Positions 11,083 to 23,200 of a stretch of 64,000 nucleotides of DNA are shown in pieces. Source of the DNA: Guadua angustifolia (taxonomy: Eukaryota; Streptophyta; Magnoliopsida; Poales; Poaceae); assembly GCA_036346375.1 (NCBI GenBank), contig CM070517.1, positions 47,898,200 through 47,962,199 on the forward strand, in the 5' to 3' direction. The first letter of the stretch is position 1; the number at the start of each line of letters is the position of its first letter. The position numbers and the translations under genes were made by a program. Below the pieces are notes generated by a model. That model did not search any database. It was not told the DNA's origin and worked only from the letters and a program-made list of their open reading frames with translations.

Positions 11083-11576
11083 CTCTTCCAGTGCTGCCAT
11101 GGCTGCTTCATTCACCTGATGAAAGAAGCATGTTAGTTCTGTTTTTCAATGCTCTTGAACCACACCAATTTGATATTCACACAAAAGAACAGTGCCATTA
11201 ATTCCGATATCTGATTGAACTCGGTTTATATATTTATTAAATAACCATCCCCAAAATCTAAAAAATTCTATGTTATCCAAACAAATGCACTAGTGTTCAC
11301 TTCGAACAAAGTCAAAAAAAGAGAACTGTTTGACGAAAAATCACAGGAATTACCAGTGATGCTAGATCGGCACCAGTGAGATTGTTGCACTCCTCTCGAC
11401 GTGCCAGTGCATCCAAATCAACATCAGATGAGATAGGTTTGTTCCGTGCGTGTGCCCTCAATATTGAAACCCGTTCGTCAGCACCAGGTAAAGGTACATA
11501 GTGCTTCTTTCCAAATCTACCGGGCCGTAGAGCAGCTTCATCTATCACATCAATTCTGCACCAGACAGGGGCTGCA
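11083..11576 (-). repeat. Recent duplicate of CDC48C-like exons 8-9 (partial gene copy)
   Basis: This 494-bp block repeats 13873-14366 with only about three base differences seen by eye. It contains exon 8 (DEAALRPGRFGKKHYVPLPG and onward), the intron and the start of exon 9 (VNEAAMAAL). It lacks exon 10 and everything upstream of exon 8, so it cannot encode a functional ATPase domain. Its right border joins directly to an unrelated tandem-repeat tract. Confidence 0.9.
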
Positions 11577-11930
11577 AATAAATTAATGTGGCTATTACAC
11601 CTAAAAAAATTAGACCGCTAAAACAACTACACAAAAGTAAGTCTCTAGAACAACTACACAAAAATAAGTCGCTACAATAAATAGATAAATTAATGACGCT
11701 AATACAACTACAAACAACTACACAAAATTTAGGTTGCTAAAATAACTACATAAAACTAAGTCGCTACAACAAATAAATAAATTAATGTGGCTATTACACC
11801 TAAAAAAAATTAGGCTGCTAAAACAACTACACAAAAATAAGTCGCTACAACAACTACATAAAAAGAAGTCGCTACAACAAATAAATAAATTAATGTCGCT
11901 AATACAACTACAAAAAAATTAGGTTGGTAC
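11577..11930. repeat. AT-rich tandem repeat (GTCGCTACAACAA / AACAACTACACAAAA units)
   Basis: A run of 25-40-bp related units (AACAACTACACAAAAATAAG, TCGCTACAACAAATAAATAA, ATTAATGTCGCTAATACAAC). They are arranged in a higher-order period of about 190 bp, seen from the repeated AATTAATGTGGCTATTACAC at about 11581 and 11782. Confidence 0.8.
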
Positions 11931-12974
11931 TAGAACGCTTATTCTACATATTATTACTTTTACTGTAATTTTATGACATGCTACTAGAACGCTTATTCTA
12001 CATATTATTCTAGTACTACAACAATATCATAATAATGTTACTAAAGATTAAAAACTAACCTGTGTGAAGCTGTAATGAAGACCAAAAAACCTTGACCAAC
12101 TTCCAAAATAACCTTTCTGGAGTCTACTTCCGAAATAGGGAACTCCGATCAGCTAATCCAACAAATAACGATAGCTCACTATAAATTCCTACAAAACATG
12201 AACACCGATAATTATGCTATTATTACGCCGTGTTCTGTTCTTTTAACGTACGGATAGTATTTCTAACATTGTCATTGAATATAATAATACCTTTATTTTT
12301 TGCACCACTAAATGTACTAAAATCACACGACATACAAACTATTATTTACGACTTTCGTGAACACTAAGTACGATTGTACGCATCCATAATCAGTACTAAA
12401 CAATAATATTACCAAAATACTATACTAGTTTTCCCAAATATTACTAACTAACCTTCTCGATGTTGTACAGAAGATCACTAAAGCCAATTAACGTCTCGAA
12501 AAACCTTCCTGGAGAATACCTGCAAAATACGAATCCCGGATGAAATACTCGAAAAAAATATTTAACTTCGTGTAAACTTCATCAAATTATAAACACCAAC
12601 TAAATTTCTCCAGTCTCTTCTCTACGAGCTTTCTCTTTTCTCAACGCTCTCAGCAACTGCCGAATGCTCTCGCTCTGCGTCTGGTTGATCTACCTTGCAC
12701 TGGCGTGCGAGTCGTCACTTATAGAGAGGAAATGAGCCTGGCGTGCGAGTCCTTCACAGCTTTCGGCGCGTCGATGAGACATGTCGGTGTGACATAAAAC
12801 AAAAAATTTACCTGCTTCAACCCGGAGCCGGATTTGCGACGCTGCGGTTGCCAACGCGTGTGAAGATTCTTAACAAAAAGCAAGACATCAGTCACTTTCT
12901 CTGCATGCGAGCGGAACCATTGCATGCGAGCGAGACCCAGCCGTTGGCAATCAGCCGAAAGCACAGACAGCAGC
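11931..12974. other. AT-rich intergenic DNA
   Basis: No gene recognised. The phrase CTACTAGAACGCTTATTCTA occurs in near-identical form near 11929 and 11982. The right part (12700-12970) is more GC-rich and has only short, unrecognised open frames. Confidence 0.5.
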
Positions 12975-13170
12975 CGAAAATCCCGCTCAATTTCACGTTC
13001 TCAGTTGGCGAAATCCGACATGGAGGCTCAATTTCGCATTTTCAGTTTGCAAATACCGGATTTCGCCATACCAGTTAGCGAAATACTTCGATTTCGCATT
13101 TTCAAAAAGCGAAATCACTGATTTCGCAATTTCATATGGCAACCTCAATTTCAAATGGCGAAATCGGTGA
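12975..13170. repeat. Cluster of GATTTCGC / GCGAAATC motifs in both orientations
   Basis: At least ten copies of the core TTTCGC or its complement GCGAAA occur within about 200 bp, spaced 10-30 bp and alternating in orientation (for example GGCGAAATCC, ATTTCGCATTTTC, AGCGAAATAC, AAGCGAAATCACTGATTTCG). The layout resembles subterminal repeats of a transposon or a degenerate satellite. No matching second cluster was found in the window. Confidence 0.6.
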
Positions 13171-13555
13171 GGATTTCTGCAAATACATGCGAATGTTGTA
13201 TATTTCTGTAAATACGGGACGTTTTTTTGTATAAAATACAAAAGTTTCCGTCAAACGAGTACAAAGAGCCAGCCAGCCATTTTCCAATCATAATTGTATT
13301 AATTAATTACTTACTCGCTCATTCGTCTACTACAGTGAGCTCGTACAAAATTGCCGCTAGTACAATAAGCAAAACAAAAATTGACAGTGAGCGAAGCAGA
13401 TCCGTGCACTTGAGATGGATGGATATGCCAGTGCTGCACGCCTCAAGAGCCATCTTCCTTCGTGAATGAATGTCGGGCATCCAAAAGGCCGCAAAAAACA
13501 TAAATTTGCACCAAGGCTCTCATAGACAACACCAAGATGGAGGCATAGTGATGGA
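13171..13555. other. 3' flank of the CDC48C-like gene
   Basis: Contains the probable 3' UTR of the minus-strand ATPase gene directly below its stop codon. No separate gene was recognised. Confidence 0.4.
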
Positions 13556-16500
13556 TCAGTTTGACGAGTATTTCTTTGACAGTGCCTCGTAGTATTTCCT
13601 TTGCTGTGACCAAGAACAGCAAAAAAAATGAGGAGGAGGTAAAACAGGTGACAGTACTACAAGGGTGAACAAAACACAAAAGATTATCACGGTATCAGGA
13701 TGTCAATCCGATGCAGAGAGGCAAAATAAGACGTCTGTGCATAGTCTGCGCTTTTCCATACCTGTTCTGATACTGATGGCTTTACTTTTGACAGAGCCTG
13801 TTCAAGGTGCGAGAGTTCAATCGTACAAGATGAACTCATTGATGATGTTCCGTTTTCCAGGAATTCCAATCTCTCTTCCAGTGCTGCCATGGCTGCTTCA
13901 TTCACCTGATGAAAGAAGCATGTTAGTTCTGCTTTTCAATGCTCTTGAACCACACCAATTTGATATTCACACAAAAGAGCAGTGCCATTAATTCCGATAT
14001 CTGATTGAACTCGGTTTATATATTCATTAAATAACCATCCCCAAAATCTAAAAAATTCTATGTTATCCAAACAAATGCACTAGTGTTCACTTCGAACAAA
14101 GTCAAAAAAAGAGAACTGTTTGACGAAAAATCACAGGAATTACCAGTGATGCTAGATCGGCACCAGTGAGATTGTTGCACTCCTCTCGACGTGCCAGTGC
14201 ATCCAAATCAACATCAGATGAGATAGGTTTGTTCCGTGCGTGTGCCCTCAATATTGAAACCCGTTCGTCAGCACCAGGTAAAGGTACATAGTGCTTCTTT
14301 CCAAATCTACCGGGCCGTAGAGCAGCTTCATCTATCACATCAATTCTGCACCAGACAGGGGCTGCAGATATCAACCTTCCATTCAGGGATAAATATGTAA
14401 TAAGGATCAATCAGCAGCTGACAATACCTGTTTGTAGCTCCAATAACATAAACACCTTTACGTTGACCAGCACCATCGAGTTCAATAAGTAACTGTGAAT
14501 AGAAAAAAATAGAATAACAGAACAAAAAAGAGAAAATAATCTGTTAGAGAATCTCTGTATCGCAAATATACAGGTGAGTAGGTGACTAGTAAAAAAATGT
14601 TCAGACCTGGTTTAGGAGACGGTCAACAACCCATCCCCCCTCTTTCCCTCTTTGTGTTGTCAAAGCATCTACCTGCGACATCACATGAGACAAACATTTG
14701 AGCATCATATACATGGAAAAACACCTTCGCACCCAACACAAACAAGTTGCTTGGATACAAATGCATCAAACACTCAAAACTTGCTTTGAGTAATTGATCC
14801 AAAATTTCCTCAATAGAATAGGTTATACGGGCAGCTAAACACAAACTTTTACCTCATCAAAAAATAGGATGCACGGGGAGTTAGTTAGTGCACGAGTGAA
14901 AATTTTCCTTACTTCTGATTCACTCTCCCCAACATATTTGTTCAATAGCTCAGGTCCCTAAAGTTCCCGAAAAAGAAATATCTTAGCACTAGTTTGTACA
15001 AATTTGAAAGAAGCATAGTAAAAATAGGGAAATATCGACATCAATTACCTTAATGTGAATAAAATTAGCCCCTGCCTCATGTGCAACTGCTTTTGCTATT
15101 AGTGTTTTCCCACAGCCTGGGGGTCCAAACAGCAAAAAGCCAGCTTGCAGATTTACTCCAAATACCTTGAAAGGCAGACAACAAAGAGGACATGAAAACA
15201 AGAATCAAGTGTACAAAATACTTAAAGGAACGCTAGACTTCAAAACATATGTCAAAATACTTAAGGGAATGCTAGACTTCAAAACATATTGCAAATAAAA
15301 ACCACAGATGTCTATGAACTGACTTTAGTACAATTTCTGGAGTAGTAAGTTTTAAGCTGCCAATCACTATGGAAAACATGGTAACAAACAGAAGAATGTA
15401 GCGTAGAACACAGTTGCTGGGATACAAGTGTGATTCACCTCGTAAATTTCAGGGTGCTTGATACATCGAACAATGCAGCGGTCAAACTCTTTCCTTAATG
15501 AATCGAGACCTCCAACATCATCCCAGGTGACATCTGGGACAGAAGAGAATCCTTCCCTTCTCAAGGATGGTTGAACCATTTTGGTTGCTTCCTTCAGCGA
15601 ATAAAGTTACCAGGCATAGTAAATCAGCTACTACAAAGCTAATGGCAATAGAAAACACACATGGCACACAACACAAAAGGAAACCAATATGATACGAACA
15701 TACAAGTGGTAAGGAAAGAAGAAAAAATGACCATGCTGTAATCCATATCAGCTTACACAACATGAAATTAATACTCAAATTCATGTACCCTAAATAGAAC
15801 AACAAACAGGCAATTAGGGGAAAAAATGGATCATGCCACGCTGTAGTACAAATCCAGCTTACCTAGATGAAGTTAATACAGGAATTATTGGGCTAGTGCT
15901 GTAGATGTAAAAGGTGGAAAGTTTACCTCAAAGTCACCCATGGTAATACTGAGGCTCTCCATCTCAACTTCATCCCAAGGTTGTCTCCACCAGTCTTGCT
16001 TGCTGTTTCCATCATTCTCACGACGACAATACTGAACTCTTCTTTTATCAATTATTTTCTTCATTGCAAGATTCCCTGCTTTATCCACCAACGCCTTCAA
16101 GTCCGCACCAACAAACCCTGGTGTGGCCCTCGCTATCTTGAACAAATCAAATTGCCCTTCCAGTCGAAGGTTCTTAGTAAGCATCTTTAGTATCTGTTTC
16201 CGTGCATTCTCATCTGGAACACCAAGACATATCTCGCGATCAAACCTTCCTGGCCTTCGAAGCGCCTGGTCAACAGCATCAGGTCTATTCGTAGCTCCAA
16301 TGACAATAACATAGCCAGGTTTTCTTTCAGATGATTGTGAATCCAAGTCACCACCATCCGATCCAATATTCTGGTGAAATTCATCCATGCATGTCATTAA
16401 TTGTGTAACTATCCGTCGTTCCATTTCTCGTTGCAGGCTCTCCCTCTTGGATGCAATTGCATCTATCTCATCTATAAATACAATTGAGGGAGCAGTCCTG

Positions 16501-18105
16501 CACGCCTTCTTAAACAAACTTCTGATATTTTCCTCAGAAGCTCCTGCAAGAACACAAGGATTATGAGCTGAACTTTTGCATTACTCTTGACCAAAAAAAA
16601 ATTATCTAGGAATGCAAATGAATATAAAACCAAAAAAAGGAAACATGAGACTTCCCAACAAGTTATCCTTCAGTTAAGTCATAGGTGTGGGTGGAAAGCT
16701 GGGTCCGCACCAATAGTTTCCAAGTATTCATCGTATCTGAAGCTATTCGTCAAGTTATCAGAAAAAGATGTGCCAGATATAGGCAATGCGTAAAGGGAGC
16801 TTGGGCATGTTCTCTACTGTAGCACTTACTAGCAAAACCAGCCTTCCAAAACTAAGTTTAGTCGTGTAAGGCAACAAGTATTAATTAGGCAATACAACTT
16901 AGGATATCTAATCGAATAAAGGATCAGTGTCATGCAATTTTAACCTCAAGCACCACATATTCATGTTGCAGAAATTTTAGGCTTTCGATGGAATGCATCA
17001 AGGAGCTTATAATGCACGCATTGAACACTAACAGCTACAGAGTTCATCAGTTAATACATGAAATTCCATCCCGTCGACCAAGGAAAAGCTTATAATATAG
17101 GTACACAAAAAAGATGGCCGACTTTGGTATGTTGCCCAGAAAAAAAAACATTAACAATTGTAAATTTCGTCGGTCATTGGGTATTTCGCCATTTTACTTG
17201 TTTCCAGTATGAACATGTTCAGCAGTCAAATAAATTTGCCAATACATACATAGGGATTCCAGCTCTTTGCAAATTTCGGTGCAAGATAGTATACCAGAGA
17301 CCCCTGACACGACCTCTGGTGCCGAGATCTTGTAGAATGGCACGCCAGTCTCATTAGCGATGGCATGCACAAGCGTGGTCTTCCCACAGCCAGGCGGTCC
17401 ATGCAGCAGAAGCCCAGCCACAGGTCGAACCCCAAGCTGCCGCGGTAGCTCCGGATGGCACAGGGGCACCACAACCTCCATCATCAGCTCCTCTATCACC
17501 GCCCCCATCCCCCCGAGGTCGGCAAACCTTGGCCCCTTCTCTTCTCTGTTGGTGTTGCCTCCTTCGGTAATGGGCGCAGCCGCGCCCTCCGGCTTGGCGT
17601 CGCCTCCGCTGCCGCCATCGGACGTGATGAGGCGGCGGGCCTTCTCTGCCGCCACCTCGATCTCGAGCTGCTGGTTAGTGTTGTGGTTCCGTTCGGGCGT
17701 TTGGGAGGCGTAGTGGGAGCGGAGCATGGACTTGGTGACATCGAAGGCGGGGGGAGGCGGCGGATGGGAGGCCTCGTCGGAGAGGGAGGTGGAGGAGGAG
17801 GAGGTGGTTGTGTGGGCATCGTGGACGCGACGGTGGCGGCGGGACGGGTGGGAGTCGTCGGAATCGGAGGCCTCGGGTGAGGATGGGGAAGGTAGGGAGG
17901 AGAGGGCCCGGCGGACGGCGGAGGTGAAGGGGTCGAGCTTGTGGCGGCGGAGCTCGCGGTGGCGGGAGCGGAGGGTGTTGGCGACGTCCTCGGCGGAGGA
18001 GCCGGGGACGGCGAGGCCAGCCTCCGATATGAGGCGGCGGAGGTAGGACTGGAAGATCGCAGAGGGGGCCCGGTCGCAGCCGCCGTGGCGCGGGCGCTTC
18101 CCCAT
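13556..18105 (-). CDS. CDC48C: CDC48C-like (NVL/RIX7-type) AAA ATPase
   Basis: Type II AAA+ ATPase of the CDC48C/NVL/Rix7 group. Family members are nuclear or nucleolar unfoldases linked to pre-60S ribosome maturation. Coding exons: 17295-18105, 15927-16543, 15439-15591, 15049-15165, 14853-14957, 14607-14672, 14428-14492, 14144-14345, 13762-13905, 13556-13603. All junctions are GT-AG and in phase, giving 775 residues, usual for the family. The N-terminus (about 10-70) has the family helical domain; a low-complexity Ser/Pro/acidic linker follows. D1 has Walker A GPPGCGKT (236-243), Walker B VFIDEIDA (292-299) and RRPGRF arginine fingers (366-371). D2 has Walker A GPPGCGKT (541-548), Walker B ILFFDEVDA (about 596-604) and LRPGRFGKK. 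The protein ends YYEALSKKYSSN, the conserved C-terminus of plant CDC48C. No lesion was seen. A telo-box lies 14 bases above the ATG. Confidence 0.95.
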
Positions 18106-18118
18106 CGGCGGCGGCGGC

Positions 18119-18126
18119 TAGGGTTT
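18119..18126 (-). promoter_or_regulatory. Telo-box (AAACCCTA) upstream of CDC48C-like ATG
   Basis: The octamer AAACCCTA on the minus strand lies 14 bases before the start codon of the AAA ATPase gene. In plants telo-boxes are enriched in promoters and leaders of ribosome-biogenesis and translation genes, which fits an NVL/Rix7-type role. The function at this locus is inferred. Confidence 0.5.
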
Positions 18127-18507
18127 TGGGCGAGGAATTGGTTCTGGCTGTGGGCGAGGAGCAGGAGGTGAGGAAGCGCAGCTCGGCGGCGACGAGGCGG
18201 AGGAGGGAGCGCAGCGCGGCTGGGCGGCCGATGCGGCGAGGCGGCGCTGGAGGCCCTCCGTTCCTGAGGCGGCGCTGGAGGCCCTCCGTTTCACCGCGAG
18301 GCTAGGTATTTGGGGGAGAAAATGGGGGGAGGCAACTGCTGCAGGCGGTGAATTAAGTGGAAGCGTGGATCGCTGAATGGGTGGACGGATTGAGGCAACG
18401 GCAGAAGGGGGCCGCTTACGGCAGACGATATGCTTCCCTTTTGGAATTAGGCGCCTCCGTATGTGACGTCCTCCCGCCCAGACAGAGAAGGGAAGCAAAC
18501 GGTGGCG
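18127..18507. promoter_or_regulatory. Shared upstream region between CDC48C-like gene and lipase pseudogene
   Basis: About 380 bp separate two divergent start codons. The DNA is GC-rich near the ATPase gene and contains a 26-bp near-perfect tandem duplication (GGCGGCGCTGGAGGCCCTCC near 18240 and 18267). Bases about 18165-18225 are shared with 3828-3888 on the other strand. No clear TATA box was seen. Confidence 0.45.
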
Positions 18508-20227
18508 ATGGCGGCGAGGAAGCGGGTGGCGTCGGCGTCAGGGACGGCAGTGCTGGTCTACCTCGTGCTTTCCGGGCGCCTGTCCTCCGCGGGGGCGGGA
18601 GACTGCGCGGTGGAGGCGGCGGCGGCGGCGGAGAAGGGAGGAGGAGACCAAGAAGGGGGAGAGGATCGAGGTGGCCAGAAAGAGACCCGGCGAGCTGGAG
18701 GGAGGCGGCGAGGACGGCGGGGTTCGCGTACGGGGAGACGCTGGGCAAATGGCCGCTCGGGGACATCGCCTTCGGGATAAAGCACTACATGCGCGTCCAG
18801 GTGAGGTAATCATCACACGCATGTGTGTTTCTGTTGGAATTGGAGTGCGATTTCTGCTCGCTGATCGTATGATTTCGGCTTGGAGGACGAAAAGTGAGAA
18901 AAATGTGATCTTGGCGTGTAAAACGCTTGATTATTCTGAGATGATGATTGGGATTATTAGGTTTGGTTAATTCTGAGGCTATGTCTGTGATTCGATCAGT
19001 GCATGAGGCCTTGCAAGGTGGTGGCTACTTCCTTTCTTTCTGAAATTCGTCTTGCAAGGAAAAGAGCAGCTGGGAAAGGTCGCCCTGACTCCCTGGTGAT
19101 GGATGGACTTGGCATGTCATTCTCAAAGGTGCAAGGTGCCTTATTGGAATTTGGGGGCTGTGTTCCTAATTTCTGGGATTTGATCAATTCATGATGGGTT
19201 TATGCGAGTTGCTTAATTGCCGACTCAGACTAACTTGTTATGGGGCACATGGTGCCTGAGGATTGATGAAAGAACATCCTAGTTCTGTCCCAATTATTTT
19301 TGACGTACTTAACGGCAAATCAGAACTCAAGATACAGTAGGCTAAAGTTTTGATGCCTGCTACGAACATTTCAAATAAAATGCAACTTTGTTGGCTAATT
19401 GTGTATTTGCAGAGAGGTGTTTGGGAAAGAAATGCACCAGTTTAATACAGATCACATGAGCAGTCCTCTTCCTAAACTCCGTCATAATACTGGATGGCAA
19501 ATGTTATTTCATTGCAACATCAAGCATTTTCTCACTAACACACATCATACCATTTTTATTCCATTTTAGATCATTGGGCATTCAATGGGTGCGGGTATTG
19601 CGGCTATTTTAACATACATGCTACGTGAAAACAAGAAGTTATCATCCTCTTCATGTATTGCCTTTGGGCCAGGTACTGCATTCGACTACAAATTCAAATT
19701 TGAGTATTGAACATATGAATATCAAGAAAAATTCAATGCATGTTAATTTGCTAATTGTATTATTGGCAACACCTCGCAATGATATAAATATCTAGTATCA
19801 CTGTATTGTAAAGCAAAAAAATAGATTCTGCGTTTTTCTTTTCTCACATTCATTTTAAGAAAGGTTTGCATGTAATCATCTACTACAGAAAGTGGGAACA
19901 AAAACTAAAAGCACAAGTATGTTCAACAAAAACATTAGCATAGCAATCCCAAGCAATAGACATGCTACACAATTGATGCGCAAAAGAAGCAACTAATACC
20001 TGCAACAATGTCATTGTTCCTTTTTTGTTCCAAGATATTCCTTATCAATATTTCGTTTTAGATGTATATAATATACTAACATTTCGAACTGCGACTGTCC
20101 AGCTGCTTGCATGACCTGGGACTTGGCTGAGTTTGGCAAAGATTTTGTTACTACTGTTGTCAACAGAAACGACTTGGTTCCATCTTTTGGCATAGTTTCA
20201 GCTGGCACCCTTTGGGGGAGCTATTAA
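18508..20227 (+). pseudogene. Class-3 lipase (DAGL-like alpha/beta hydrolase) pseudogene
   Basis: Three exon-like pieces match plant class-3 lipases. Exon 1 (18508-18800) begins MAARKRVASASGTAVLVYLV, the family N-terminal hydrophobic segment, then needs a frameshift near 18650-18680 to read WREAARTAGFAYGETLGKWP and LGDIAFGIKHYMRVQ before a GT donor. A second piece (19570-19672) encodes IIGHSMGAGIAAILTYMLRE with the nucleophile motif G-H-S-M-G. A third (20103-20227) encodes AACMTWDLAEFGKDFVTTVV, then NRNDLVPSFGIVSAG and a premature TAA. The splice sites between the second and third pieces are intact. The exons between exon 1 and the nucleophile (the RGT-containing part) and the C-terminal region are missing. 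The stop lies 29 bases from the convergent FBL3 stop codon. Confidence 0.8.
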
Positions 20228-20255
20228 CACTGCAAAAGGGGCTGAAAATTTCATG

Positions 20256-23200
20256 TTATCCCTTGTAGACGAGAGGCTTGTTGACCCACCGGACGCGGCA
20301 GCCACAGGCCTGCAGCATCTGAAGCAGCTCAGGGGAAAGCACTGACTTCAACCCACCGAGCAACTTCAGCTTCTTCAGCCTTCCACAAGCAGCACGCAGC
20401 GCCATCTCGAACCCTTCAATAGAGACCCAGGAGAGGTGAACCATCTTAACATCCTGAAGGCACCTCAGGGAGCTCAGCAGATGGCACAGGCCCAAACCTG
20501 TGACTTGGCAGTATGATATTGTAAGCTGAAAACAACCAACACACAAGTGTAAGATTCCTGCCGCATCACAACCAAACAAGGGAAGAAGACAAAGGTTGTT
20601 GAATGCTTTACTTGTCTGAGGTTTTGAGAGTATCTGCCAAGAGCCCAAAGGCCAGCATCATCCACGGAATAACAGCGCTTCAAGTCTAGTTCTACCAGGC
20701 TTGTGCAACCAATGGCAATGGAAGTGATTCCAATGCCTGTGATGCGCACCAGACATCTCAACTCAAGGTTTGTGAGTTCTTCTAGAGAGCTTACATGCTT
20801 CAAACCAATATCAGTGATTTGGGTGCAGTAGCACAGGTTTAGCATTTTGATCTTCTTACAGCCACTAGCTAAAGCTGCCAGACCATCATCAGTAATAGCA
20901 CTGCAACTGTGAGAAAGAGAAACAACTACACTTTACTTTTAAATATAAAAGATTATTGGAAAAGTTGATGTAGAAGCATATAAATAAGAAGATCAGTTAC
21001 CGATATAGATCAAGTTCCACGATCTTTCCACAGTTTGAACTAACATATGCAAGTCCTTTGTCAGAAATGCTTGGGCACAGGCCGAGTTTTAATATTAGCA
21101 GTTCTGAGCACTTTGCCAAGTGCTGCAGAGCTGAAAAGTGTGGAATTGCAAGCAATAAATCTCAAATGCATGGATGAACTTCTAGGAAAAATAAAGTAGG
21201 CAATGAAACACTTCAATTACCAGCATCATTAACATGGCAATCTGTGAGGTCTATCTCCTTAAGATGGGAACAGAGGGTTGCAATTCGCTCTAGTCCCTTC
21301 TCGCTTATAAAAGGGCACGACTCCAACCGGAGGCATTCAATCATTCTACAGTTCTCAGCTACTGAAGCAACGGAATCATTCGTAAGGAGATGGCAGCATC
21401 TGAGGTCGATAGTCCTTAGGAAGCTGCAGTGAGCTACAAGTGAAAAAATCCCATCATCTGTAACGCCATTGCATTTGCTAAGCCCAATCTCAATCAAATT
21501 CTTGCAGCTGTCACCAATGGCCAGAAGACTTGAGGCAAGGACTTCAAGGCCATCAAGTCTCAGTACAGTCAAGGTTTCCTTTATTGTCGACAATTTCGAC
21601 AGGAAACAAGTCTCTATCTCCTACAAGTGTAAAGCAAAAGGTAAACAATCACTGGAAGTGAGGTATTTACTTCCTTTTCCTCTTAAAAATGAAACTGAAG
21701 ATTTGTATTTTTTTTCTCAAAAAGCACAGACAGTTTGTATGACTAACAAGTAACTCCACTCACATGTAAACTATCTCCCACATTTATTTTTTGGAGAAAA
21801 CTGTGACCATCTATGAGGGAAGCTAAGCCCTGCGAAGTCACATGATTGCACCTCGACACATCAATACTCTGCAACAGATTATTTGAAAAACTCTCAGCTA
21901 TTAAATATTCAAAGATAAGTTGACATCATAGTGTACAGAATGAGTGACATCATAGTGTACAGCATGAGCGAAACAAAATCTGCATCCCTACAACACAATT
22001 ACCTGCAATGAGTTGCTCGAGATGCTTAGGAGTTCTAGGCCTTCATCGTCTATGAATAAGCAGCCAACCATTGCTAGGTCCTCTAGCTTCTCGATGGTGG
22101 AGAGTGATCTAAGCGATTCGTTGCTCACCTGCAAACACGGAGGAAAGGCATTTCAGCAAATTTCAAATTTCCAGATGCAACAATCAGAACTATAGTACCC
22201 CATTAGGTGTACACGGTACAATGTAAAACCAAGATAGCAGGAACAGCATGCTGGGCAAGAGAGCTACAAATCAGTTAAACGATATATCATATGTTTTACA
22301 ATGTACCCAGAGAAAATCTATGTCAATTCAGTGCAGTCCAGTTTGTTTTCTTATGTGATATGTTCAAATTAAAATGCAAAGGAAGATAGGTAATATATGG
22401 TCTAACTTATTCATACACCTAGGCTCCCAGACAGGAAGCATCAAATGCTTTAGTTATAGAATGATCCTTCATATTCTATACAAATGAGTGGTATTCCAGC
22501 ACATACACTGCCTGTTCTATACACTGGACCAAGCAACCACGACACTAAGCATTTCAGATCAGAGAAAAATATAGCCACAATGCCACATGGTAGAATTTCT
22601 AATATGTATCAAATTTGTACAGAAATACAGTACCAACTTGGAACTGCACAAAGGGTGGCCTTCACTGCTCATTCTAGTCACACACGTTAAAATGTGACAA
22701 ATGTTCAGGAGGGAACTGGCCAAACCATATGAAGAATCAGAATTTCTAAACAAACACCATACTAAACAGTATACTACAAACAATGCAACCTTTCCCACTC
22801 ATTGCAATCATAATCCACACATCATCGAACGCGCCGAAGACTCTGAAGACCGATCAGTCCCAAGATTCGTTATCCAATTGGATCGACCCAAGATCTTTCC
22901 TGCTCCTACTTGCATGCATAACCAAACTGCGCAACACACATTGAGTAGTAGCTACCTTCAGGTAGGAGATGTCGATGCTTCGCAGCTCACGGCACTTCTT
23001 GGCGAGCAGCTCGATGCCAATGTCGGAGATCTCGCGGCACCACTTGACGCTCAGCCTCTCCAGCCCCGAGCATCCCACCGCTACCTTGGCGAGGCCCATG
23101 TCCGTCACGCCGAGGCACTTGTCTAGCGTCAGCTCCCTCAGCCCGGCCGCTGCCGCGACAGCGGCCATCTCCCTGTCCCCAGCGCCGACGCAGTGGGACA

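Noticed and set aside
17455..18046. Long GC-rich plus-strand frames opposite CDC48C exon 1
   Set aside because: They are low-complexity Gly/Arg shadows of the minus-strand coding exon.
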